This document shows positions 49,904-58,749 of a stretch of DNA of 64,000 bases, piece by piece; position 1 is the first letter of the stretch; every line of letters begins with the position of its first letter. The translations under genes were made by a program, and so were the position numbers. Source of the stretch: JADLBR01 sp964651705. Its GTDB lineage: Bacteria; Verrucomicrobiota; Verrucomicrobiia; JADLBR01. The notes below the pieces were generated by a model that saw only the letters and a program-made list of their open reading frames with translations, did no database searches and had not been told where the DNA came from. The DNA is taken from positions 1-64,000 of the forward strand of contig CAZYWZ010000009.1 in assembly GCA_964651705.1 (NCBI GenBank), given 5' to 3'.

Positions 49904-51151
49904 ATGAGTGATTCTGACAAGCCGAGGGGCATGAGGACGCACGTCTTCATTTCTTACGCCAGGGAGGATCAGGAGATTGCCGTCGAGGTGGCCCGTGCCT
50001 TGCAAGAGGCCGGGATACGCCCGTGGATTGATCTCGAATTAAAGCCGGGCACTCCAAACTGGGATCGCGCCATCCGGGGCGCGATCGAAGCCAGCTTTGC
50101 CGTTGTGCTGATCGCGTCGGGAGCGACCGCCGAATCGGACTACGTGGGCACCGAGCTAATGTATGGGAAGGGAAAGGGGTTGGAAGTGATCCCATTGTGG
50201 GTGGAGGGCGCCACCTGGGCCGATTGCGTGCCAGGCCTCCAGTGGCTTCAGGCGCAGTATATTGACGCCCGCGGCGCCGATAGGGAATCGGGCGTGACGC
50301 ATCTGGTGGGGCGGTTGGCCCAGTTGATACGCGAATCGACACCGGGACATTTTCTGGTCCGGGATTTTCGTCGCAGGGTTAAGGGGGAACACGGGGACGT
50401 GGCCTGGGTTCAGGAGACGAGGAAGCCGCTGCCCCCCGGCTGCTGCTCGATCGAGTTGGATGACCCGGGACGCGATGGAGGTGCGACCGGCGATGCCATC
50501 GTCGTTAACTGTTTCGCCTGGCGGTCGATGGGGCAGTTGAGCGATGAACTGTATAGCGGGTATTTTGCGGAGCGATTTCCTCCGTACACCTACGGTCGTG
50601 ACTGGGTCTTTTCGCGCGTTTTCAAGCATGGACGTCGCTTTGCCCTGCCATGGTCGTGGCTCCTGAACCAACGATCATCCGCTAAGGACCGGTCAGTGTG
50701 GAACGAGGATTCAGACTGCGCGCCGATGGGCGTCGGCATGGTGCCCGGCTCGCGTTGGGTCATCACAGCGCCGACCAGGGAGAAAATTTTCGGTTTGCTG
50801 ACGGAAGACGTTCGAATTCTCGACGCCTTGCTCGAGAATCCAAAGGTGGCGCTTTACGGATTTGATGTGCGGAAGATTCTGAAGTCGTTCCGGGCGAGCG
50901 AAGTCGACCCAGAACGGTTTCGCGTGGCTGCGGTGGTGTCCAACAAGTGGGGCCTGTTGGGGATGATTGAGGCACCGTTGTGCGGCCGAGATGCCACGGA
51001 CCGAGACATGCCCTGGGTCATCGCCCAGACGGAAACGCTCGCCGATTCCGATGTCGGCCGCATGTTTTATAGAATTTTCCGACGAGGCGCCGACTCTGGG
51101 ATTGGGAGCCTGGGCAGGACCGACGCCATGGCGGCCGAGGATTTGATCTGA
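49904..51151 (+). CDS. TIR domain protein with unknown C-terminal domain
   Basis: This is a 415-residue protein (start MSDSDKPRG; a GTG at 49892 is also possible). The TIR domain spans about 10-125: THVFISYAREDQEIAVEVAR, GIRPWIDLELKPG, FAVVLIASGATAESDYVG with Glu in GTELMYGK as the candidate NADase residue. The C-terminal ~270 residues contain NCFAWRSMGQLSDELYSGYF and SRVFKHGRRFALPWSWLLNQ and end in an Asp/Arg-rich tail. I do not recognise them; they may sense the trigger. It stands alone, with a hairpin 38 bases downstream. Confidence 0.72.
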   Translation: MSDSDKPRGMRTHVFISYAREDQEIAVEVARALQEAGIRPWIDLELKPGTPNWDRAIRGAIEASFAVVLIASGATAESDYVGTELMYGKGKGLEVIPLWVEGATWADCVPGLQWLQAQYIDARGADRESGVTHLVGRLAQLIRESTPGHFLVRDFRRRVKGEHGDVAWVQETRKPLPPGCCSIELDDPGRDGGATGDAIVVNCFAWRSMGQLSDELYSGYFAERFPPYTYGRDWVFSRVFKHGRRFALPWSWLLNQRSSAKDRSVWNEDSDCAPMGVGMVPGSRWVITAPTREKIFGLLTEDVRILDALLENPKVALYGFDVRKILKSFRASEVDPERFRVAAVVSNKWGLLGMIEAPLCGRDATDRDMPWVIAQTETLADSDVGRMFYRIFRRGADSGIGSLGRTDAMAAEDLI

Positions 51152-51188
51152 AGGGCGCGGGTGATTGGACGAGCATTGGGGCCCCGAA

Positions 51189-51207
51189 GGACCGGCAAAA
51201 CCGGTCC
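51189..51207. terminator. Hairpin between convergent TIR genes
   Basis: GGACCGG and CCGGTCC form a 7-bp stem with a CAAAA loop. It lies in the 62-base gap between two convergent genes, where a terminator is expected, but no T-run follows on either strand. It may act as a bidirectional transcript end or as an mRNA 3' stabiliser. Confidence 0.4.
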
Positions 51208-51213
51208 GACGGG

Positions 51214-51900
51214 TTACGCATCGCCCGCGATATCCCAGACGCGGATCCGGTCATCCCAGCCCGCCGATACAGCGCGACGTCCGTCAGCGGTGACCCTCAC
51301 GGCCAAGACGCCCGAGGAATGCCCCTCGAGCGTCTGGAGATTCGCGTAGTTCTCGGGAGTTGTGCGCGCAGGGGCCCGGGGCAGATATTTCGTGATGTAA
51401 TTCTGGGCTGGCGAGTTCTGGTGGCGCAATGGCATGGAGTCCATCAGCGCCGCGATTCGGGTTCTGAAATCCGGTCCGGGTTGGGCCTCGGAGGCGTTGT
51501 ATTTGCAGAAGTCCCGCAAGGAGTCCGGTATCTGCACGGGCGCCGGCATCCGCGCGCGTTTCAAGAGCAGGGGCACGATGGGAATCTGCTCTTGAAGGGC
51601 GGTCTCCAACTCGAAACGGACAAAGTCGCCGGCTTGCCAGATCCGGGCGGTCTGCGGGTCTTGGCCGCCCAGCCAGGCGACGGTATCCCCGATCACGGCG
51701 ACGACCGCACTGGATTGCCTGACATTATCGGCGACAAAATGATCCCAGCGGGCGCCCGCCGGGATCGAATCGATATCGTAAAAGACCTCGAATCGGTGTT
51801 CCAGAATCTCGCAAATCAGGAATAGCAGGGAACTGGCCACGGGGTCTTCCCTGCGATACGAGAGAAAGACTTTTGGCTTTTCAGTTCGCATGGCCGGCAT
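51214..51900 (-). CDS. TIR domain protein ending after one WD40 repeat
   Basis: This is a 228-residue protein. The TIR domain covers about 9-150: KVFLSYRREDPVASSLLFLI, FEVFYDIDSIPAGARW, SAVVAVIGDTVAWLGG and FVRFELETALQEQIPIVP, with the catalytic Glu in RFELE. After a linker a single WD40 repeat follows (LEGHSSGVLAVRVTADGRRA, GWDDRIRVWDI) and the protein stops at once. TIR-WD40 proteins normally carry 7-14 repeats that build a propeller. One repeat cannot do so, so the gene looks truncated or the product must assemble with others. The start could be Met 51900 or 51891. Confidence 0.72.
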   Translation of the reverse strand: MPAMRTEKPKVFLSYRREDPVASSLLFLICEILEHRFEVFYDIDSIPAGARWDHFVADNVRQSSAVVAVIGDTVAWLGGQDPQTARIWQAGDFVRFELETALQEQIPIVPLLLKRARMPAPVQIPDSLRDFCKYNASEAQPGPDFRTRIAALMDSMPLRHQNSPAQNYITKYLPRAPARTTPENYANLQTLEGHSSGVLAVRVTADGRRAVSAGWDDRIRVWDIAGDA

Positions 51901-52029
51901 CCGCAAATCAGCCGTCGATATAGCTTGTACGGCGCGGCAGGTCAACGCGCGCCGGCATCAGCAGCACGGCGTAACCTGACTGTCACACGGGGGGCTCGTC
52001 CGAGATTGGCGGGCGAACAAGCGGGGAAC

Positions 52030-53373
52030 CTATTGACCTTGGGATGAATCGTTCATCCCGGTTCCATGGGTTGTCGGCGACATGGCGTCGATCTGGGCGC
52101 GGGCTGTGGCGAGCTGTTGGCGTTCCTGTTGGCGGAGCATCTCTGGGTTGAAGATTGCAATGAACATGTGGGCGGTGCTGCGGCCAGCCAGGTGCGCCAG
52201 GGTGCCTGTGACGAGGCTGGCGCCGCCCCCGATCACGGGGGCCCATGGGCCCGTGGGCGCCGCGGCCTGAGTGACGACGATGAAGGTGGTGGTCCCGATG
52301 GTGATGGCGCCGACGCTGCCCCCAAGGGACTCGTAGAATTCCGGGCGGTGGAATGCTGCCTGGCCGCCGTGCTCGTGGATTAGCCATACGGCCTCGGCGA
52401 GGCCGACTGCGGATCCGATGATCCCGTTGCCCCTGAGCGTTCCGCGGAGGGAGCCGTCCTTGAAGCGTTTGAGGAGAACGTCAGCCCCGAAGCCGGCGCC
52501 GACCACGATGGCCCCCCGGGCAACGCGATACAGCGCCTGGTTGGCGCCGATCTCGCCCCGCGCCCAGTCCCATGCGGTGGGGCCCAGGATCAAGCCACCG
52601 CAAGCGGCTAGGGGAAGGTAGGCCGAGGCGCGCTCGCGGGCGACGGTGCGGGCGGCCTCGGCGACGCCCCTCTCGATCTCGGCGGATGTGGCGCCAATGC
52701 GCGCGACCCGGCCGAGATGGCGCTTGGCCTGCTTGGCCTGATCCGGTTGGCCGGCGGCCTCAAACTGCTTGGCTCGGGCTCTCCAATGGTCCTGCAGTGC
52801 AGCGACGTGGTCATTGGGCACGGCGAAGCGGTCGGCGCGCCAATCTTTGACCATGTCTCTGGCGTAGGTCGCCGAGTCCCCGCTCTTATGATACTTGATC
52901 TGTGTCCCGGATGGCGTCTGGCGCCCGGGCACCATTCGATAGGCGTCATGTTGCGTGGCGTTTGGCTTGCTCACGTACTTGGTATCGGAATTGCGGTCGA
53001 TGTAGAGAGCCTCAGCCATGTATCCGCGCAACGCGGCTTTGGTTTGGTAGACGGAACCCTCTTCGATCTCTAGGATCAGTTGCCGGGCCTTATGCGGGGA
53101 CCCCCCGAGTTGTATTGGGCGCTTGCGCTGTAGGGCATCGGCGAGCAGCTCGAGTGGCCGGGGCCGGAGGCCCGGCGGAGTCGGGCGGGTCGTGGAAGCA
53201 ATGGTCGTCGTTCGGGGGCGCGCCACGGCGTTGGGTTGGTTCAGATTCCGGGCGCCGTCCGGGGCCAGAGCCCAAGCGCTTTCAAGGGGCAGATACCTGC
53301 CGTTGGCGGCTGGAGAGACCAGCGTGCCGAGCGAACATATGGCAAGTGCAATAAGGTGTGCCGGCGTCCTCAT
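52030..53373 (-). CDS. Secreted or anchored hypothetical protein with central hydrophobic spans
   Basis: This is a 447-residue protein. There is an N-terminal signal peptide (LIALAICSLGTLVSPAANG), then a Pro/Arg-rich stretch and a conserved-looking soluble block (YMAEALYIDRNSDTKYVSKP, YRMVPGRQTPSGTQIKYHKS, ARDMVKDWRADRFAVPNDHV). The second half has several glycine-rich hydrophobic segments (YLPLAACGGLILGP, ARGAIVVGAGFGADVLL, GAITIGTTTFIVV, APVIGGGASLVTGTLAHLAG), as in pore-like or polymorphic-toxin-like proteins. The start codon shares one base with the stop of the upstream gene, so the two are coupled. Function is not recognised. Confidence 0.55.
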   Translation of the reverse strand: MRTPAHLIALAICSLGTLVSPAANGRYLPLESAWALAPDGARNLNQPNAVARPRTTTIASTTRPTPPGLRPRPLELLADALQRKRPIQLGGSPHKARQLILEIEEGSVYQTKAALRGYMAEALYIDRNSDTKYVSKPNATQHDAYRMVPGRQTPSGTQIKYHKSGDSATYARDMVKDWRADRFAVPNDHVAALQDHWRARAKQFEAAGQPDQAKQAKRHLGRVARIGATSAEIERGVAEAARTVARERASAYLPLAACGGLILGPTAWDWARGEIGANQALYRVARGAIVVGAGFGADVLLKRFKDGSLRGTLRGNGIIGSAVGLAEAVWLIHEHGGQAAFHRPEFYESLGGSVGAITIGTTTFIVVTQAAAPTGPWAPVIGGGASLVTGTLAHLAGRSTAHMFIAIFNPEMLRQQERQQLATARAQIDAMSPTTHGTGMNDSSQGQ

Positions 53374-54245
53374 CAGAACTCTCCAAGGCAGCGGCGCCCC
53401 GTCGATGGGTCCAAGAGACGTTTCGTGAGATCGACGGCCTCCTTTTCGGAAATGCTCTTCTTCGTGAGCTCGATCGCGTACTCGTAGAGCGTCAAGACTG
53501 CCGGCTCAAGCAGGTTGGGATCGACGGGCCCGAGGTTGCGCGATGCGCAATCGATGAGGGCGGCGTTCTCCTTCTTCGGGCTCCAGAAGCTTCCGTTTGC
53601 GTGATAACCGTTCAGGGCGGATTCGATCTGGTCGGCCGCCCACCGATTATAGCGCTGGCGCTGGATCACCTGTAGCCTCGCGGCTGTTTCGGCGTGCTCG
53701 GTCGCTAGACGCCGGGCCTCCTCCATGATTTCTTCATCACCCGAGAGGGGATACCGCCCCAGTGCCCGGCCGGCCTGCGAGAGGAGCTGGGCGCCCTCCT
53801 CGCCCGTGGCCGAGCGCAGCGCCCGGCCATGGAGTTCGGCGACCTCCTGCCCCACAACCGCGCGGAGGTCACCCATCAACTCGTCGGTCAAGGCCTCGGC
53901 CTTCGGTTGATCCGCTGACTCGAATAGCCAGGCGTCGATTTCGATCAGGACTTCGGCGATCTGCTCCGAGGTGGGCGAATCGCCCAGCGCCTGTGCGGCG
54001 GATTGAGCTTCGGCGAACGATCGGGTGAATCCATCGAACGTGTCATCCTGGGCGGTTTCCGCCTCCTGCGGGAGTGGCGTTGTCGGCCGCGCCATAGAGT
54101 CGCGGGCGAGGCCCAACCACTGGCGCGCGGCCGCCTCGCCATCATCCAAGAATCCGAGTTGGCCCGGTGAGACCAACCTGCCCGCGAGGGCGCCCATGGC
54201 GAGACCCACTCCCAAGGTGAAGATGTGTGTCAGCGATTTCATCAT
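53373..54245 (-). CDS. Anchored helical hypothetical protein
   Basis: This is a 290-residue protein with an N-terminal hydrophobic anchor or signal (LTHIFTLGVGLAMGALAGRL) and a long, acidic, Ala/Glu-rich helical body (EQIAEVLIEIDAWLFESA, ARRLATEHAETAARLQVIQR). Two cysteines (CASRN and RRCLGEF) could pair. It is coupled to the next gene by one shared base at 53373. Its 5' end is about 110 bases from the divergent RyR gene. It could be an envelope partner of the 447-residue protein. Function is unknown. Confidence 0.55.
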   Translation of the reverse strand: MMKSLTHIFTLGVGLAMGALAGRLVSPGQLGFLDDGEAAARQWLGLARDSMARPTTPLPQEAETAQDDTFDGFTRSFAEAQSAAQALGDSPTSEQIAEVLIEIDAWLFESADQPKAEALTDELMGDLRAVVGQEVAELHGRALRSATGEEGAQLLSQAGRALGRYPLSGDEEIMEEARRLATEHAETAARLQVIQRQRYNRWAADQIESALNGYHANGSFWSPKKENAALIDCASRNLGPVDPNLLEPAVLTLYEYAIELTKKSISEKEAVDLTKRLLDPSTGRRCLGEF

Positions 54246-54354
54246 GAAACAACAAAGCCCGGCCCGGCGCCTTTTTCTGCCAAAACGCCCTCAATTGCCG
54301 CTGGCCCGGAAGGCGGGGTCCGGGCATGCTTTTCAGGTGCTATTGAGGGAGCCG

Positions 54355-56994
54355 ATGTCGATGAACGTCAAGGAGCGGGCGCTTGCGCGGCGGGGATGGT
54401 GGCGCCGGGAATTGCGGGTGTCGGTGACGGGCCATCGGGATCTCGTTCCCGGAGAACTCGGGCGGATCGAGAGTGCCGTGCGGGCATTGCTGGGGGAGCT
54501 GCGCGAGCGGGCGTTTAATGCGGGGTACCGAAAGTTCGTGTTGCAGTCGGCGCTGGCGCCCGGGGCGGACCAGGTGGTGGCGCGGGTGGCGCTGGAGGCT
54601 GGCTGGGAGTTGCAGGCGGTTTTGCCCGAGGATGTCGCGGCTTACACGGGGGGTTTCGAGGAGCCGAACGCCGTCGAGGCGTTCCATGGGCTCAGGGGGC
54701 GTGCGAGACGGGAGGAATTGGTGAAAACGCCGGGCGGTAAAGGCGCTGTGGGGGTGTATGTTGCCGTTGGCGAGCGGCTGCTGAAGAAGGCCGATCTGGT
54801 GGTTGCGCTCTGGGATGGTATCGACGCCGGTGGGGAAGGCGGGACGGCCTGCGTGGTTCGGGAGGCGCTTCAACCGCGGCGCCGGATTAAGGAAGGGCCG
54901 CAAGAGATCTGGCACTTGGCTGTGAGGCGGAGGAGCAATCCTCACCCGGCGGGGGAGGTCGTCGATCGGGTGGTGCCATCGGGGGGAGGGCCGCCGCGCA
55001 CGGTCAAGGATTTCGGATGGCGCCGCATGATGGCTGAGGAGGATCACGAGGCCGCCGATAAAGAGGCTCTGGATCGGTACAGGTGGAGAACGCTGGCGTT
55101 CCGTTGCTTGCCCGTGGCGCTCGTGCTCGGCTCGGTAGGTTTCGGGACGGCGGGCTTCTGCAGGCTCAAGGGGTTCAGCGGGTGGGATGGCTTCAACCAT
55201 GCGGTGGGACTGCCCATCCTTCAGACGAATGCGGTGGAGAGGGAGGCCGGGTCCAAACTGCACTGGACTTTGGAGGTGGGCAGGGCGATGGGAATCGGCG
55301 CGGCCGTTTCCACGTTTTTGCTGGCCGGCTATGAATTGCTCTGGGCCGGGATCCGTCTGCGTCGGCGAAGGCTGTTCGGCGGCCACGCCGTCGTCTGCGG
55401 GTTGGGGACCATCGGTCGACGGCTGGCGCTGGACCTGCGCCGTCGGCACGAGGGAAGGAAGGGCAAGGTCGTGGGCGTGGATAGGGAAGTGTCCGCGGCG
55501 GTGCGGCAATGGTGCTTGGCCCACGGGATGTTGGTCGTGGAGGGGGACATGCGCGACGAGGCGGTGCTCGAGAGCGTGGGTTGCCGGAAGGCCAGCAAGG
55601 TCCTCTGGGTCAGCCGTGACGAGAAGGCCAATCTTCGCGGGGCGGGGACGTTATCGCGGATGCTGTCCGGTCAGCGGGGGTCCCGCAAGAAGCGCAAGAA
55701 GCGCGTGAAGTGCCTCGTGCGGCTGGAATCGGTGGCGGGCGTCCGGGCGCTTTCGGGTGCGGTTGCGGGTGAGGCCCGATGCGATGTCGAGGGAGTCGAT
55801 AGGCACGCGGCCACGGCTCGCGGCATAATGGCCGAACGATGGATCGACCGGTTCACCGAAGCGCGACAGCGGCGCGCGGAAGTGGTCATCGTGGGCGATG
55901 GGCCGATGGCGGACGCGCTGGCGATGCAGGCCTTGCGCATCGGCTTCTTTGAGCCAGGCAGGTTGCTGGCGGTGACGCTCTTTGCGCGGGAGCCGGCGGT
56001 CGCTGCGGAACGATTCGTGCGGACGAACCCCGCGTATCACGTCGGGGCCGATGGCCCCGCCAGGCTCGCGGTCGAACCCCAGTGGTCCGGCGTTCTGCCC
56101 GCCGTCGCTTTCTTGCGCATGCCCGCCAATGACAGGGAATGGCTGGACGATGGATGTCCGCTTTGGGGAATGGTCGGCGCCGATCGCGTCACCAGCGTCT
56201 ACTTCGTCGAGGCCGAGGGCGCGGCATCGGTGGCCGCGGCCAGGGTCCTCCTGCCGAAGTTGGCGCGGCGGCGCAAGGAGGGGTGTTGCGATCTGCAGTC
56301 GTTCGTCTACTTCGAGCATGCCTCGGAGGGGCAGCGCGCGCGTTTTCAGCACGATCTGAACGAGATGGTGTCCGGCCTTCCCGTCTTCGTCTTTAGCGAT
56401 CACATGGGCATCGGCACCATGGAGGCCTTCGAGGGTCGCGGGCGCGATCGTCTGGCGAAGCGGATCGCCCTCTTCTATGAGTGTGTCCATGGGAAGGGAG
56501 AATGGCCGGACCACTCCCCGGGGACAGGAGCGCGTTCGCTGTTGGGGGACATCCAACGCATCCGCCAGCATCGGGCATCGGACGCGGCCGCGAGGCTCGA
56601 GGAAATGGGCAGACTCATCGCCGCAGGGGGGGCGGCGACGGACGAGCTGGCCGACGAGGTCTGGCACCACCTGCCGGAGGAGGACAGGGACTCCAATCGT
56701 CAGGCGGCAGATCACGCCCCCATCAAATGGCGCCTCCATCGCCGACGGTTGCATGAGAAGCCCGGCGAGGACCCGCTGCCCGTGCTCGCGCGCGTGGAGC
56801 GCGACCGGTGGTGCGCCGAGAAGTTGTTCAAGGGCTTCGCTCCCGCCGAGGGCGGTGCCGACAAGGCGGCGCTGAGGGCAGAGCTCCGGCACCGGGACCT
56901 GATCCCGTACGACTCGTTGTCCGATAAGGAACGGGATAAGGACATGAGCCAGGTGATGCTAATTAGAATGTTTGGAGAAGGGGGTCACGGTTGA
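54355..56994 (+). CDS. SLOG - membrane - TrkA-N - RyR domain sensor protein
   Basis: This is an 879-residue protein. Residues 20-160 look like a SLOG-type nucleotide-binding fold (RVSVTGHRDLVPGE, LQSALAPGADQVVARVALE, KKADLVVALWDG). Two membrane spans lie near 248-268 and 313-333. Residues 343-450 are a TrkA-N Rossmann domain (AVVCGLGTIGRRLALDL, VVGVDREV, VVEGDMRDEAVLESVG). A second Rossmann-like segment follows near 515. The C-terminus has the RyR domain pattern (DRWCAEKLFKGF, RHRDLIPYDSLSDKERDKD). Bacterial RyR proteins of this type are linked to NAD-derived or nucleotide signals in conflict systems. It resembles a gated membrane effector. The start at 54355 or 54361 is uncertain; GAGGGA lies just upstream. 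Confidence 0.75.
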   Translation: MSMNVKERALARRGWWRRELRVSVTGHRDLVPGELGRIESAVRALLGELRERAFNAGYRKFVLQSALAPGADQVVARVALEAGWELQAVLPEDVAAYTGGFEEPNAVEAFHGLRGRARREELVKTPGGKGAVGVYVAVGERLLKKADLVVALWDGIDAGGEGGTACVVREALQPRRRIKEGPQEIWHLAVRRRSNPHPAGEVVDRVVPSGGGPPRTVKDFGWRRMMAEEDHEAADKEALDRYRWRTLAFRCLPVALVLGSVGFGTAGFCRLKGFSGWDGFNHAVGLPILQTNAVEREAGSKLHWTLEVGRAMGIGAAVSTFLLAGYELLWAGIRLRRRRLFGGHAVVCGLGTIGRRLALDLRRRHEGRKGKVVGVDREVSAAVRQWCLAHGMLVVEGDMRDEAVLESVGCRKASKVLWVSRDEKANLRGAGTLSRMLSGQRGSRKKRKKRVKCLVRLESVAGVRALSGAVAGEARCDVEGVDRHAATARGIMAERWIDRFTEARQRRAEVVIVGDGPMADALAMQALRIGFFEPGRLLAVTLFAREPAVAAERFVRTNPAYHVGADGPARLAVEPQWSGVLPAVAFLRMPANDREWLDDGCPLWGMVGADRVTSVYFVEAEGAASVAAARVLLPKLARRRKEGCCDLQSFVYFEHASEGQRARFQHDLNEMVSGLPVFVFSDHMGIGTMEAFEGRGRDRLAKRIALFYECVHGKGEWPDHSPGTGARSLLGDIQRIRQHRASDAAARLEEMGRLIAAGGAATDELADEVWHHLPEEDRDSNRQAADHAPIKWRLHRRRLHEKPGEDPLPVLARVERDRWCAEKLFKGFAPAEGGADKAALRAELRHRDLIPYDSLSDKERDKDMSQVMLIRMFGEGGHG

Positions 56995-57515
56995 GGATTG
57001 ATTTTCTGGGCAGGCATCTAGCGGTGGCGAGCCGCGAGGGGGCCGAGAAGATGGTCGAGATGGATCCGGGGTTCTGGAACGTGATATCGATCCGGGAACC
57101 GGAGCACTCCCGGGCCATGCTGCGCAAGGCGAAGAGCGTCCTCCATGTCGCTTTTGACGATGTCGAAAGCCGGGAGACCGAAGATCTCGGGTTCCGGCCG
57201 ATGCGGGGTGGGGAGTGGGGCGAGATCTTCGCCCTTGTGGATCGGACCCACCCGGAGGGTCTGTTGGTGCATTGCAAGATGGGCGTCTCGCGCAGCGCGG
57301 CGGTCGCGTTGGTGATCCTGTTGCGGGCGCTGACGGGACAGCCGGATGCCGTGCGGAAGGCCCTCGATGCCCTCATGGCCATCCGGCCCCAGGCCTGCCC
57401 GAATGGGTTCGTTCTTGGTCTGGGCCTGAAGAATTGGATGGGCGAAGCCGAGGCCGAGGCCGTCGTAGTCGGGGTGCTTGGCGACCCGCGAATCAGGATG
57501 AACCGCGCCAGTTGA
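56991..57515 (+). CDS. Dual-specificity/tyrosine phosphatase-like protein
   Basis: This is a 174-residue protein starting at a TTG that overlaps the stop of the RyR gene (TTGA), with GGAGAAGGGG upstream. The catalytic loop is LLVHCKMGVSRSAAV: Cys 95 and Arg 101 in the HCxxGxxR motif. The general acid is probably an Asp in VAFDDVESRE. Such enzymes hydrolyse phosphotyrosine, phosphoserine or nucleotide/ADP-ribose phosphates. Tight coupling to the RyR sensor suggests that it makes or removes the ligand or modification that controls that protein. Confidence 0.75.
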   Translation: MRIDFLGRHLAVASREGAEKMVEMDPGFWNVISIREPEHSRAMLRKAKSVLHVAFDDVESRETEDLGFRPMRGGEWGEIFALVDRTHPEGLLVHCKMGVSRSAAVALVILLRALTGQPDAVRKALDALMAIRPQACPNGFVLGLGLKNWMGEAEAEAVVVGVLGDPRIRMNRAS

Positions 57516-57631
57516 TGGTATTGGCGCGCGCTGGATGCAGGCGGAACCGAGGCGACAGGGGGGCGAGAAGAGCGCTTGTCGCTCGGGTGGCGAGGGGGCG
57601 GGCTCGTGGTCTGTGATGTCTGGGAGGTGCC

Positions 57632-58486
57632 TTGTCGCCGATCGAAGTCGGCAATATCGTGATGGCCATGGACGAGCGAAGCCACGATGTGTTCGTCAGC
57701 TATTCCTCTGGGGACAAGGCGGTGGCAGATGGCGTGTGTCATGGCCTGGAGCAATCCGGATTCCGTTGTTGGATCGCGCCGCGAGACATCCTGCCTGGCA
57801 GGATGTTCGAATCGGCGGTCATGGAGGCCATCGGGGAATGCCGGATGATGGTTTTGGTGCTTTCCACCAATGCCAACGAGTCGCCGCATGTGGCTGCGGA
57901 GGTAAAGCGGGCGTTCGAAAAAGGGTTGACCGTGATCCCTTTTCGAATCGACAACGTGGCGCCGGCTGTGGGTCTTCAATACTATATCGGCAGCGTTCAC
58001 TGGCTTGATGCGTTGCCACCCCCGTTCTCCGCGCACATCGTTCGGCTGATCGAGTCCGTCAGGGTCAACCTGAAAGGCGAAATCCGGCCGGCTGATGGCC
58101 CGAGGGCCAAGATTCCCGCGACAGAGGCATTCCGGCTGCTTGTTGCCGCCGATGGGTGCGCGACATTTCAAGGCGCCAAGGCATTGCTCGATCGCATCAG
58201 CACGAATGATTACGATGATCCCGATCTGGTGACGTGTATTGGACACGACAAAGACCTTGTGGATTTCTGCATCGGGGCCGGGATTCCACGCGATGCCGAA
58301 AGGCACATCTATTCGTTCTTCGGGATGCTCCGGGCCGTAAACATCCCGACGCTGATCCACCACATTTTTCGGGAAGGCCCACTCAAGACGCTCGGCGCGG
58401 CGCTCGAGATCCGGCGTCAGATCAAGCATTATCCCGAATTGATGCGGCGGCTTTCGCGCAAGTATGGATCCGCCCTGAGGCGTTAG
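57632..58486 (+). CDS. TIR domain protein with helical C-terminus
   Basis: This is a 284-residue protein with a TTG start after GGGAGG; Met 11 at 57662 is an alternative. The TIR domain (about 18-135) reads DVFVSYSSGDKAVADGVCHG, FRCWIAPRDILPG, CRMMVLVLSTNANESPHV, with Glu in AAEVKRAFEK as the candidate NADase residue. It is close in sequence to the TIR domain of the lectin fusion at 11325 (both with CWIAPRD and VHWLDA). The C-terminal 140 residues are helical (LVAADGCATFQGAKALLDRI, LVDFCIGAGIPRDAERHIY) with no known fold. Confidence 0.72.
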   Translation: MSPIEVGNIVMAMDERSHDVFVSYSSGDKAVADGVCHGLEQSGFRCWIAPRDILPGRMFESAVMEAIGECRMMVLVLSTNANESPHVAAEVKRAFEKGLTVIPFRIDNVAPAVGLQYYIGSVHWLDALPPPFSAHIVRLIESVRVNLKGEIRPADGPRAKIPATEAFRLLVAADGCATFQGAKALLDRISTNDYDDPDLVTCIGHDKDLVDFCIGAGIPRDAERHIYSFFGMLRAVNIPTLIHHIFREGPLKTLGAALEIRRQIKHYPELMRRLSRKYGSALRR

Positions 58487-58537
58487 CGGCCACTCGGATT
58501 CTGTCGAATCCGAGCGGATGGCTCAGAAATTCGGGAC

Positions 58538-58609
58538 GTAGCCGAACGCGCCAAGCGTTTGGCCCAACCCACCAGCGCCCCCGAACCAAACGCTTGCGCG
58601 TTCGGCTAC
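58538..58609. repeat. Long near-perfect inverted repeat
   Basis: The left arm 58538-58562 (GTAGCCGAACGCG...AAGCGTTTGG) and right arm 58586-58609 are complementary over 24 bases with one bulged C and a loop of 23 bases. It lies between the TIR gene stop and the YbjN-like gene. It could be a terminator, a REP-like interspersed repeat or a small mobile element of the TIR-only type. There is no T-run after it. Confidence 0.6.
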
Positions 58610-58749
58610 CTCTTGCGATTCGACATGGTCCCCACCCCCGTGGTGCTTTGTGGCGAATGGGGCACGGGCTTTGGGTTGTCAGGGAGCGTGCGGGGATCTC
58701 GGAAAAGTCCTTACCCTCGGGCTTTATTTCATGAACAAGGAGGTACGGA

